From an uncultured Oscillospiraceae bacterium (lineage in GTDB: Bacteria; Bacillota; Clostridia; Oscillospirales; Oscillospiraceae): 32,526 nt of DNA. A program made the position numbers and the translations under genes. Position 1 is the stretch's first letter; every line of letters begins with the position of its first letter. Of the stretch, positions 22,932 to 32,356 are shown one piece after another. Where the stretch lies: NCBI GenBank assembly GCA_944382995.1, contig CALWOF010000010.1, forward strand, positions 1 to 32,526. The letters run 5' to 3'. The notes under the pieces were generated by a model. The model saw only the letters and a program-made list of their open reading frames with translations. It ran no database searches and was not told the origin of the DNA.

Positions 22932-25358
22932 TCACTTGTGGGGCACGTGCCAGATGTGGTCGGCGTACTCCGCCACGGCCCGGTCGGCGGCGAACACGCC
23001 GCTGCGGGCGATGTTGTGGAGGCTCATGCGGTTCCAGACCGTCTGGTCCCGATAGGTCTCCGCCATGCGCTGCTCCGCCTGGCAGTACGCCGCGAAGTCC
23101 GCCAGCAGGAAGTACTCGTCCGCGGGGCTTCCGCCAGCGCCGAAGAGCAGCCGCTGGTACAGGTCGTCATAGCGGACACCGTCCCGGAACCCGCTGCGCA
23201 GGGCGTCCAGGCAGCGGTGGAGGACGGGATCGTGGTTATAGATCCGCTGGGGCACATAGCCCTCCCGCTTGAGGGACTCCACCTCGTCGGCCCGCAGGCC
23301 GAAGAGGAACATGTTCTCGTCACCCAGCAGGTCGTGCATCTCCACATTGGCGCCGTCCAGCGTGCCCACGGTCAGAGCGCCGTTCATCATGAACTTCATG
23401 TTGCCGGTGCCGCTGGCCTCCTTGCCGGCGGTGGAGATCTGCTGGCTGACCTCACTGGCGGGCATCAGCTTCTCCGCCAGGGAGACCCGGTAGTTCTCCA
23501 GGAACACCACCTGCAGCTTATCCCTGCAGATGGGATCGTGGTCGATCTGGTCCGCCAGGGAGTTGATGAGGCGGATGATCCGCTTGGCCACTGCGTACCC
23601 CGGCGCGGCCTTGGCGCCGAACAGGAAGGTGTGGGGCTGGGTGATGGCATTGGGATCGTCCCGGAGCTTCTGGTACAGGGCGATGATGTGCAGGACATTG
23701 AGCAGCTGGCGCTTGTACTCGTGGAGCCGCTTCACCTGGACGTCGAAGATGGCATCCGGGTTGATCACCACGCCCCGGGTCTTTTTCGCGTGGGCGGCAA
23801 AGGCCTCCTTGTTGGCCCGCTTGATGGCGCCCAGGGTCTCCAGCACGGAGGTGTCGTCGGCGTAGCTGTCCAGCTTTTTCAGCGCCGTGGGATGGAGCAG
23901 GTACTCGTCCCCGCCGGTCAGGTCCCGGATGAGGCCGTCCAGCCCGGGGTTGATCTCGCTGAGCCAGCGGCGGTGGTCGATGCCGTTGGTGACGTTGTGG
24001 AACTTCTGCGGCTCCATGCCGCAGGCCTCTTTGAACACGTCCTTTCTCAGGATCTCGGAGTGGAGGCCGCTGACGCCGTTGACGGCCATGCCGCCGGCGA
24101 TGCACAGGTTGGCCATCCGGACCTCGCCGCCCCAGATAATGGCCATCTTCTCCAGCTTCTTGGGGTCGTGGTAGAAGCTCTCCACCTTCTCCTGCCAGCG
24201 GCGGGCGATCTCCTGGGTGATCTGCCAGATCCGGGGCAGGAAGTGCTCGAACAGGTTCTGGGGCCAGCGCTCCAGGGCCTCCGCCAGGACGGTGTGGTTG
24301 GTGTAGGCCACAGACTGGGTCGTGATCTCCCAGGCCTCGTCCCAGCCCAGGCCCGCATCGTCGATCAGGATGCGCATCAGCTCCGGGATCACCAGGGCCG
24401 GATGGGTGTCGTTGATCTGGATGACGTTCTTCTCATGGAAGTTCTTCATGGTGCCGTACACTTCCGTGTGCTTGGCGGCGATGGACTGGATGGTGGCGGA
24501 CACGAAGAAATACTGCTGCTTCAGGCGCAGGGACTTGCCCTCCAGGTGGTTGTCCTCCGGATAGAGGACCTTGGCGATGGTCTCCGCCATGGCCTCGTCC
24601 TCGGCGGCCTTCAGATACTCGCCCCGGGAGAACAGGGACATGTCCACCGGCTGGGTGGACCGGGCGTCCCACAGCCGCAGGACGTTCACGTGATCCGTGC
24701 CGTAGCCGGCGATCTCCATATCGCAGGGGACCGCCTGGACCACGGTGGCATCCTCGTTGACGATGTGGAGGTGTCCGTCGTCCCAGAATTCCCGGATGGT
24801 ACCGCCGAAGCGCACCTCCTGGGTCTCAGCGGGCTTGGGCAGCAGCCAGGCCGCGCCCAGATCCTTCCAGTTGTCCGGCAGCTCCACCTGCTGGCCCTCT
24901 ACGATCTTCTGCTTGAAGATGCCCAGCTCATAGCAGATGGAGTAGCCGGTGGCGGGGATCTCCAGCGTGGTCATGGAGTCCAGGTAGCAGGCGGCCAGGC
25001 GGCCCAGGCCGCCGTTGCCCAGGGCGGCATCCGGCTCGATCTCGAAGATGTCCGCCGCCTTGAAGCCCAGGTCCTCCAGGGCCTCCCGCAGCTGAGGCAG
25101 CAGCCCCAGGTTGTAGGCGTTCTTCATCAGGCTGCGGCCCATCAGGAACTCCAGGGACAGATAGTGGACCTGCCGTGCGTGCTGCCGGCGGACCTTCTGG
25201 CGGGTCTCCACCTCCCGCAGGGCCATCTTGTCCCGCAGGACCAGGGCACAGGCCCGCATCATCTCGCCGTCAGTGGCCTCCTCCGGCGTCTTGCCGAAGC
25301 TGACCATCAGCTTGGCGGTGAGTTCTTCTTCCAGTGTTTTCGTGGTAATCGGTGTCAT
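22932..25358 (-). CDS. glgP: Glycogen/starch/maltodextrin phosphorylase
   Basis: Family GT35 enzyme that releases glucose-1-phosphate from the non-reducing ends of alpha-1,4-glucan with inorganic phosphate and pyridoxal phosphate. The 808-residue length is typical. Conserved blocks are HYLSLEFLMGRSLMKNA, ALGNGGLGRLAACYLDSM (glycine loop), and EASGTGNMKFMMNGALT, in which K655 should bind PLP. It is the last gene of the glycogen operon, beginning 24 nt after glgA with AAGGAG upstream. Having breakdown and synthesis in one transcript means flux is likely set by enzyme regulation, not by separate transcription (inference). Substrate preference between glycogen and maltodextrin is not shown by the sequence. 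Confidence 0.97.
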   Translation of the reverse strand: MTPITTKTLEEELTAKLMVSFGKTPEEATDGEMMRACALVLRDKMALREVETRQKVRRQHARQVHYLSLEFLMGRSLMKNAYNLGLLPQLREALEDLGFKAADIFEIEPDAALGNGGLGRLAACYLDSMTTLEIPATGYSICYELGIFKQKIVEGQQVELPDNWKDLGAAWLLPKPAETQEVRFGGTIREFWDDGHLHIVNEDATVVQAVPCDMEIAGYGTDHVNVLRLWDARSTQPVDMSLFSRGEYLKAAEDEAMAETIAKVLYPEDNHLEGKSLRLKQQYFFVSATIQSIAAKHTEVYGTMKNFHEKNVIQINDTHPALVIPELMRILIDDAGLGWDEAWEITTQSVAYTNHTVLAEALERWPQNLFEHFLPRIWQITQEIARRWQEKVESFYHDPKKLEKMAIIWGGEVRMANLCIAGGMAVNGVSGLHSEILRKDVFKEACGMEPQKFHNVTNGIDHRRWLSEINPGLDGLIRDLTGGDEYLLHPTALKKLDSYADDTSVLETLGAIKRANKEAFAAHAKKTRGVVINPDAIFDVQVKRLHEYKRQLLNVLHIIALYQKLRDDPNAITQPHTFLFGAKAAPGYAVAKRIIRLINSLADQIDHDPICRDKLQVVFLENYRVSLAEKLMPASEVSQQISTAGKEASGTGNMKFMMNGALTVGTLDGANVEMHDLLGDENMFLFGLRADEVESLKREGYVPQRIYNHDPVLHRCLDALRSGFRDGVRYDDLYQRLLFGAGGSPADEYFLLADFAAYCQAEQRMAETYRDQTVWNRMSLHNIARSGVFAADRAVAEYADHIWHVPHK

Positions 25359-25382
25359 GCGTCTCCTTACTCCGCCGGGTCC

Positions 25383-27176
25383 TTACTTCCCGGCAGTCCC
25401 CTTTCCGGGGGTGGTCTGTTTCTTGGCAGGGGTCTTCCTGCCGGTCTTCGCAGAGGTCTTCCCTGCGGCCGTCCGCTTCTTGGCGGCGGGCTTTTTTGCC
25501 TTGGCCGGGGCGGCAGCCGGGAGCTCCTCCACCGGGGCCGCGGGCTCCTCCGCCGGCACTGCCTCCGGCGCGGAGGGCCCCTCTCCGGCGGGCTCCGGGG
25601 GAGCCTCTTCCGCAGGGGCGGGGACGGGCTCCGCAGGGGTCTCCTCCTGCGCAGGGGCGGCCGCCTCCTCCGCAGGTGCCTCCTGGACAGGAGCCTCTTC
25701 CGCGGGGGCGGGCTCCGCCTCCTCCGTCACCGGCGGCCAGGGCTGGCCGGTGACGGAGCTGTAGATGTGCAGGTAGTCCCCCGCGCTCCGGGCCCAGCTG
25801 AAATCGCCCTCCATGGCGCGGCGGCGCAGCCGGGCGAAGGCATCGGGGTAGTCCTTGTACAGGTACACGGCCTCCCGGATCACATAGAGCATATCACTTC
25901 CGGCGTAATTTGCAAAGGTGAATCCGTTGCCGGCGTCCCGCCAGGCCTCGTAGGGCTGGACGGTGTCCTTCAGTCCTCCGGTCTCCCGGACGATGGGCAC
26001 AGTGCCGTACCGCATGGCGATCATCTGGGAGAGGCCGCAGGGCTCGCTCTTGGAGGGCATCAGGAACAGATCCGCGCCGGCGTAAATGGCCATGGACAGC
26101 TCCTCGTTGTAGTCCAGCCGCACGGCCATCCGGCCGGGGTACTGGTTGGCGGCCCACTGGAAGAACTCCTCGTACTTCCGGTCGCCCTTGCCCAGGATCA
26201 CCAGCTGCATGGGCAGCTCCATCATGTCGTGGAGCACCTCGCACACCAGATCCAGGCCCTTGTGGCTCACCAGCCGGCTGACCATGCCCACGACGGGGAC
26301 ATAGGGCTCCTGCCGCAGGCCCATGAGCTTCTGGAGCTCCGCCTTGTCGGCCTGCTTGCCCGCCATGTCGCCGGCGGAGTAGTTGACGGCGATGATGGGG
26401 TCCGTTGCCGGGTCGTACCGCTTGACGTCGATGCCGTTGAGCACGCCGGAGAGCTTGTAGCTGCACCGGCGCATGATGCCGTCCAGACGGTGGGCGAAGT
26501 AGGGGGTCTTCAGCTCATTGGCGTAGGTGGGGGACACGGCGTTGATGGCGTCGGCACACAAAATGGCGCCCTTGAGCAGGTTCACGTCCCCGTCCATGAG
26601 GATGGTGCCGTCGTCCGCCCAGCCGTGATCCAGGCCGAACAAATCTCCCAAAACCTGGGGATTGTAGCGGCCCTGATACTCGATGTTGTGGATGGAGAGC
26701 ACGGTCCGGATGCTGCGGAACCGGTCCTCCCGCACGCCGTCATCCTTCAGGTAGATGGGCACCAGGGCGGTCTGCCAGTCGTTGCAGTGGAGCACGTCCG
26801 GCCAGAACTTGAAGTGGGGCAGCATCCGCACCACCGCCCGGGAGAAGAAGCCGAACCGCTCCCCGTCGTCCATGTAGCCATAGAGCTCCGGCCGGTTGAA
26901 GTACTGCTCGTTGTCCAGGAAATACCAGGTCACACCGTCTCTCTCCAGGGAGAACAGGCCGCAGTAGCTGTGGCGCCAGGCCAGGTCCACATAGTCATAG
27001 CACTCGAAGTACAGCTGGTCGCCGAACTTCTCCTTCACCTTCTGGTACAGGGGCAGCACCACCGCCACCTCCGCGCCCTGGGCGGCCAGTGCCGCCGGCA
27101 GGGAGCCCGCCACGTCCGCAAGGCCGCCGGTCTTGCAGAAGGGCACCGCCTCGCTCGCCGCGTACAGAATTTTCAT
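25383..27176 (-). CDS. glgA: Glycogen synthase (ADP-glucose type) with a long low-complexity C-terminal tail
   Basis: Family GT5 synthase that adds glucose from ADP-glucose to alpha-1,4-glucan. Residues 1-477 are the complete enzyme, with the ADP-glucose-binding KTGGLADVAG (from K15), INAVSPTYANEL, and a C-terminal block GLSQMIAMRYGTVPIVRETG (about 389-408). Bacterial GlgA proteins are normally about 477 residues, so the enzyme is whole at the point where a 120-residue extension begins. The extension has an Ala/Pro/Glu part with 20 Glu and no Lys or Arg (478-557) and then a basic part with 12 Lys and 2 Arg in 40 residues and no acidic residue (558-597), resembling histone H1 tails. AAAGGAG precedes the start. 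The tail's function is unknown. Confidence 0.96.
   Translation of the reverse strand: MKILYAASEAVPFCKTGGLADVAGSLPAALAAQGAEVAVVLPLYQKVKEKFGDQLYFECYDYVDLAWRHSYCGLFSLERDGVTWYFLDNEQYFNRPELYGYMDDGERFGFFSRAVVRMLPHFKFWPDVLHCNDWQTALVPIYLKDDGVREDRFRSIRTVLSIHNIEYQGRYNPQVLGDLFGLDHGWADDGTILMDGDVNLLKGAILCADAINAVSPTYANELKTPYFAHRLDGIMRRCSYKLSGVLNGIDVKRYDPATDPIIAVNYSAGDMAGKQADKAELQKLMGLRQEPYVPVVGMVSRLVSHKGLDLVCEVLHDMMELPMQLVILGKGDRKYEEFFQWAANQYPGRMAVRLDYNEELSMAIYAGADLFLMPSKSEPCGLSQMIAMRYGTVPIVRETGGLKDTVQPYEAWRDAGNGFTFANYAGSDMLYVIREAVYLYKDYPDAFARLRRRAMEGDFSWARSAGDYLHIYSSVTGQPWPPVTEEAEPAPAEEAPVQEAPAEEAAAPAQEETPAEPVPAPAEEAPPEPAGEGPSAPEAVPAEEPAAPVEELPAAAPAKAKKPAAKKRTAAGKTSAKTGRKTPAKKQTTPGKGTAGK
25386..25745 (-). 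other. Low-complexity acidic-basic tail of GlgA
   Basis: Encodes the 120 residues beyond the conserved synthase. The frame stays open through a clear change from a Glu/Ala/Pro block (25506-25745) to a Lys/Ala/Thr block (25386-25505), with PAAKKRTAAGKTSAKTGRK as a typical stretch. The repeated codons produce short degenerate DNA repeats, a possible source of length variation. Confidence 0.9.
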
Positions 27177-27223
27177 ATTCCTTCTCCTTTCACTCTCCGC
27201 CCCGCCGTCTCCGGACGGGACGA

Positions 27224-27243
27224 GGGGCGCCCTCCGGCGCCCC
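27224..27243 (-). other. Hairpin in the glgD-glgA gap
   Basis: An 8-bp perfect GC stem (27224-27231 with 27236-27243, loop of 4) in a 147-bp gap, the only large gap in the glycogen operon. Without a U-tract it is more likely an mRNA processing or stability element than a terminator. Confidence 0.5.
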
Positions 27244-27323
27244 CGGTCTCCGGCTACGGCCCGTTCTCTCTCCTGCGGTGCCGCCGCCTGTGTGAACTTG
27301 CAGAGGAAGCTCTCCGCCGGGAC

Positions 27324-28438
27324 TCACACCCGGCTGCCCTTGGCCAGCACGATGGGGTACGAGCTGTGGCCCATCAGCGTCCGGCCCTCCAGGACCTCCA
27401 CGTTCTTGTCCGCGATCAGATAGGACAGCGTCGCGCCCCGGCGCACCGCGGTCTCCTTGAAGAGGACGCAGTTGCGCACCACCGCGCCGGCCTCCACCAC
27501 CACGCCGGGGAAGAGGATGGAGTTCTCCACCGTCCCCTCGATGTTGCAGCCGTCGCCGATCAGGGAGTTCTCGCAGTAACCGTCCGGCCCGATGTAGGCA
27601 GAGGACTTGTCAGTGGCCTTTGCCCGGATGGGCCGCTCGGCGCAGAAGAGGTCCGCTCGGATGGCCGGATCCAGCAGCTGCATGCTGCGGTCGTAGTACT
27701 CCTGGACGGAGCGGATCTGGGCGGCAAAGCCGCTCCAGATATAGCCCTGGAGCTTCAGGGAGTCCTTCCGCGCCTGGAGCACATCCCGCCGCAGGCTGTA
27801 CTGGTCCCGGGACGCGCACTCGTCCACCAGTGACAGCAGCAGCTCGGTGGAGAGGATGTACACCTCCAGCCCCCGGTAGCCCCGGGGCCGATGGAGGTTG
27901 TAGAGCACATCGGTGATGCGGCCGGTGCTGTGGTCCATCTCGAAATAGGTGCCGTTCTCGGTCTCAAAGCTGTCGTTTCCGCAGACCACGGTGATGTCCG
28001 CGCCGGACTTGATGTGCTGCTCGTAGATGTCGGAGATGGGCAGGTTCACCACCAGGTCGCCGTCCATCAGCACCACATAGTCCCGCCGGATCTCCGCCAG
28101 ATAGGAGCGGACGCCCGCCAGGGCCTCCATCTTCCCCCGGAAGGCCGCGGCCTCGCCCCAGCTCTGCTTGTAGGCGAAGGGGGGCAGGATCTTCAAGCCG
28201 CCCCGCTTGCGGGAAAGATCCCAGTCCTTGCCGGTGCCCAGATGGTCCAGCAGGCTCTGGTACCGGCCGTGGAGCACCACGCCCACGTCCGTGACGCCGG
28301 CGTTCACCAGGTTGGACAGTGCGAAGTCCACCGCCCGGTACCGTCCGCCGAAGGGGATGGAGGACGCAGAACGGATCTCCCCCAGCTCCCGCAGGTCATT
28401 GCGCATCTCATAGGAAAAGATGATGCCGTGCATGCCGT

Positions 28439-28442
<4 letters not shown>
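27324..28442 (-). CDS. glgD: Glucose-1-phosphate adenylyltransferase subunit GlgD
   Basis: Paralogue of GlgC found in Bacillota, where the two form a hetero-oligomer and GlgD mainly modulates the activity of GlgC. The 372-residue protein has the nucleotidyltransferase fold ([20 protein letters not shown] near residues 29-48, [19 protein letters not shown]) and a C-terminal left-handed beta-helix ([20 protein letters not shown] and neighbours). The N-terminus [10 protein letters not shown] lacks the LAGGxGxRL pyrophosphorylase loop of GlgC, the usual mark of the less active subunit. Its ATG overlaps the glgC stop by 4 nt, which supports a fixed subunit ratio. Confidence 0.95.
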
Positions 28443-29643
<1,201 letters not shown>

Positions 29644-29647
<4 letters not shown>

Positions 29648-31566
29648 TTCTTTTCCAACTCCTTTGCCTGTTGTTTCTTCCTGGGTCTGGGGAAGGTGCC
29701 CTCGCCCCGGAGGAAGACCGCGCCGAAGGCCGGGATGCGGATGGCGGCGGAGCAGTCCTTTCCGTGGGAGGGGATGGCCTCCACCGGCACGGCCCCGGCA
29801 TCGCCGAAGCCGTCGCCGCCGTAGGCGGGGTCGTCGGTGTTGAACACGGGGACATACCGCCTGCGGGGCGGCACGCCCATCCGGTAGTTCTCATAGGTGT
29901 TGGGGGAGAAGTTCACCGCGCACAGAAGGTCGCGGCCCTTCCTGTCCTTCCGCAGGAAGACCACCACGTTGTTGTGGTTGTCGTCCGGCACCAGCCACTC
30001 GAAGCCGCCCCAGTCGAAGTCGATCTCCCACAGGGCCGCCGTTTTTTTGTAGAAGGCGTTGATGTCCCGGAAGAACCGGTGGATCTTCCGGTTCAGGGGC
30101 TGGTCCAGCAGGTACCAGTCCAGCTGGCCATCAGAGTCCCACTCGTGCCACTGGCCCAACTCCGCCCCCATGAAGAGGAGCTTCTTGCCCGGGTGGGCCA
30201 GCAGATAGGCGTAGAACCCCTTCAGACACCGGAGCTGGTTTTCGTAGTCGCCGGGCATCTTCCCCACCACGGAGCCCTTCATGTGGACCACCTCGTCGTG
30301 GGAGATGGGCAGCACGAAGTTCTCGGAGAAGGCGTACATCATGGAGAAGGTGATGTCCTTGTGGTTGTACTGGCGGAAGAAGGGGTCCAGCTTCAGGTAG
30401 TGGCACATGTCGTTCATCCAACCCATGTTCCACTTCAGGTTGAACCCCAGGCCGCCCACATCCGGCGGGCGGGTCACCAGCGGCCAGGCGGTGGACTCCT
30501 CGGCGATCATCAGCACAGCCGGGTCCGTCTGGAAGGCCATGGCGTTGAGCTCCCGGAGGAAGTCGATGGCCTCCAGATTCTCATGGCCGCCGTATTTGTT
30601 GGGGGTCCAGGCCCCGCCCTGGCGGTCGTAGTCCAGGTACAGCATGGAGGCCACCGCGTCCACCCGCAGGCCGTCGATGTGATACTCCTCCAGCCAGAAG
30701 CGGGCAGAGGAGAAGAGGAAGCTCTTCACCTCGGGCCGGCCGTAGTCGAACACCCGGGTGCCCCAGGCGGCATGCTCCCGCTTGTTGGGATCGGCGTACT
30801 CATAGCAGCAGGTGCCGTCGAACTCGTAGAGGCCCTGCGTGTCCTTGCAGAAGTGGGCGGGCACCCAGTCCAGCAGCACCAGGATCCCGTTTTTGTGCAT
30901 ATGGTCCACGAACCACATAAAGTCCTTGGGAGTGCCGAACCGGGAGGTGGGCGCGAAGTACCCGGTGCACTGATAGCCCCAGGAGTCATCCAGCGGGTGC
31001 TCTGTCACCGGCAGCAGCTCGATGGCGGTGTAGCCCATCTCCTTCACATAGGCCGCCAGGTCCTTCGCCAGATCCCGGTAGTCGATGAAGTCGCCGTTGT
31101 CCCGCTTCTTCCAGGAGCCCAGATGGACCTCATAGATATTCAGCGGAGATGTATAGACCGGATGCTTCGCCTTCTTCTCCCGGAAGGCGGCATCGGTCCA
31201 GTGAAAGCACTCGATGTCGTAGAGCTTGCTGGCGGTGGCGGGCCGGGTCTCCGTGTGGAAGCCGTAGGGATCCGCCTTCTGGCGGACCTCGCCGTCCGCC
31301 CCCTTGACCGCGAATTTATAAGCCGTGTAGACCGGCAGGTCCGGCAGGAATCCCTCCCAGATCTCGCCCTTGCGGGTGAGGGGCGCGGCCCCCGCCTCCC
31401 AGTTGTTGAAGTCGCCCACCACAGAGACCGCCTGCGCGTGGGGGGCCCACACCCGGAAGGTCCAGCCCTGCTTCCCCCGCTTCTTCGCCGGATGGGCGCC
31501 GAACCAGCGCCAGCCATCCGTCATGGTTCCCTGGTGGAAACGCTCCGCCTGTCCTTGCTTTGCCAT
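29644..31566 (-). CDS. glgB: 1,4-alpha-glucan branching enzyme
   Basis: Family GH13 enzyme that makes the alpha-1,6 branches of glycogen; 640 residues. An N-terminal CBM48-type domain (about 30-110, with [20 protein letters not shown]) precedes the catalytic barrel. Expected active-site residues are visible: nucleophile D303 in GLRVDAV, acid/base E356 in IAEEST, and transition-state stabiliser D424 in SHDEVVH. A C-terminal beta domain follows (about 540-640). It is the first gene of the glycogen operon. The start at 31566 is used because GAGGAG sits 5 nt upstream; a GTG six codons earlier would place the ribosome binding site inside the gene. Confidence 0.97.
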
Positions 31567-31587
31567 GGCAGCTCCTCTCTCCACCCT

Positions 31588-31625
31588 GCCGGCCCCCGGA
31601 CAGGTCCTGTCCCTCCCGGCCGGCG
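31588..31625 (-). other. GC-rich imperfect hairpin in the glgB leader
   Basis: GCCGGCC and GGCCGGC flank an inner GGACAGG/CCTGTCC dyad between the glgB promoter and its ribosome binding site. It may affect translation or leader stability; no known riboswitch is recognised. Confidence 0.4.
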
Positions 31626-31673
31626 GGGTCCTTTTGTTGTCCCGCGGATTTGCTGATGTATATAATTGTTTAT

Positions 31674-31702
31674 ATTATACTTCCTGGGGAAAATACCGTC
31701 AA
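31674..31702 (-). promoter_or_regulatory. SigA promoter of the glycogen operon
   Basis: TTGACG (31697-31702), 17-bp spacer and consensus TATAAT (31674-31679) on the minus strand, the closest to consensus in the window. The start would be near 31667, giving a 100-nt leader. Confidence 0.88.
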
Positions 31703-31811
31703 GGACAGTCCTGTCGAAAAAGGATACCGCAAGTTGGTTGGATTTCCCATTCTTTTCACGAAAGCCGAAAATTTTCTCAGCTCTTTTTGTGAGAATAGAC
31801 GGTTTTTTCAT

Positions 31812-31840
31812 GGAACTTTCCCAGTTTTCACCTCGTCTTA
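31812..31840 (+). promoter_or_regulatory. ECF-sigma-like promoter of the lipoprotein gene
   Basis: GGAAC (31812-31816) and CGTCTTA (31834-31840) are 17 bp apart, resembling the GGAAC/CGTC-type promoters read by many ECF sigma factors. No good SigA hexamer pair is seen at this spot. Confidence 0.45.
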
Positions 31841-31850
31841 ACGGAAAAAG

Positions 31851-31875
31851 CAGCTCCGCCCGCCGGGCAGAGCTG
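31851..31875 (+). other. Leader hairpin just before the lipoprotein ribosome binding site
   Basis: CAGCTC (31851-31856) pairs with GAGCTG (31870-31875) and GCCC (31858-31861) with GGGC (31865-31868), with one mismatch. It ends where the GAGAGGAGG site begins, so it could tune translation. On the minus strand it is followed by five Ts and could instead act as a terminator. Confidence 0.5.
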
Positions 31876-31890
31876 AGAGGAGGCATTTCC

Positions 31891-32244
31891 ATGAAGATCC
31901 TGTCCGCCCTCTGCGCGGCCCTGGCCGCGCTGGTGCTCCTCAGTGCCTGCGGCCTCCGTGACGAGACGCCCGCGCCGGTGCGCCCTGCGGAAACGGCGCC
32001 GGCCGCCGCCATCACCCCGGAGGAGGGCGCCGCCATTCTGGAGGACCAGCTGGGCGCGGCGGACGCGGCCACCGGCAACGTCATGTCCTACGTCTACGAG
32101 GACACAGTGACCCTTGACGGGGCGGCGTTCCACAACTACCGCGTCTCCTGGCTGGTGGACGGCCACGCGTCCTACCTGGCCAACTACCTGGTGTCCGTGG
32201 ATGGGCTGGTGGTCCAGGAGTGCCCGCCGGACCTGGCGGAGTGA
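31891..32244 (+). CDS. Small hypothetical lipoprotein
   Basis: A 117-residue protein with a signal peptide ending in the lipobox LLSAC, so C20 should be lipidated and the protein held on the outer membrane face. The mature part starts with a Pro/Ala/Glu-rich linker (about 21-40) and then a compact alpha/beta segment of about 75 residues including TPEEGAAILEDQLG and HNYRVSWLVDGHASYLANYL, which looks like a small PepSY- or SH3-sized folded domain but matches nothing I can name. The start at 31891 has GAGAGGAGG about 7 nt upstream; the upstream open frame is not protein-like. It is divergent from the glycogen operon and followed by the spoVT-like gene. Function unknown. Confidence 0.82.
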   Translation: MKILSALCAALAALVLLSACGLRDETPAPVRPAETAPAAAITPEEGAAILEDQLGAADAATGNVMSYVYEDTVTLDGAAFHNYRVSWLVDGHASYLANYLVSVDGLVVQECPPDLAE

Positions 32245-32272
32245 TTGCCAAATGAAACCACGGTGCCGGACT

Positions 32273-32301
32273 GCATAGCCAATCAAATCCTGCGGATACT
32301 A
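32273..32301 (+). promoter_or_regulatory. SigG/SigF-like sporulation promoter before the SpoVT-like gene
   Basis: GCATA (32273-32277), a 17-bp spacer and GATACTA (32295-32301). B. subtilis SigG promoters have GHATR and CATNHTA-like elements, and spoVT there is SigG-dependent. The last element differs from that pattern at its first base. Confidence 0.4.
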
Positions 32302-32356
32302 GCTTTTGCCAAGCAGGATCATCCTAAAAATCTGACTGACAAAAGGAGTTTTCGAT

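Larger units (their letters stand above)
31567..31890. other. Divergent intergenic region (324 bp)
   Basis: Holds the glgB promoter and leader on the minus strand and, on the plus strand, the ECF-like promoter and leader hairpin of the small lipoprotein gene. AT-rich between 31660 and 31830. Confidence 0.7.

Noticed and set aside
22938..27833. A 1631-codon open frame on the plus strand
   Set aside because: It runs opposite three clear glycogen genes and is an artefact of their GC-rich third positions; its product is low-complexity (Val/His/Gly/Leu/Gln) with no domain.
31666..31890. Longer form of the small lipoprotein starting at 31666
   Set aside because: The extra residues read through promoter DNA and would bury the lipobox; a strong ribosome binding site precedes 31891.
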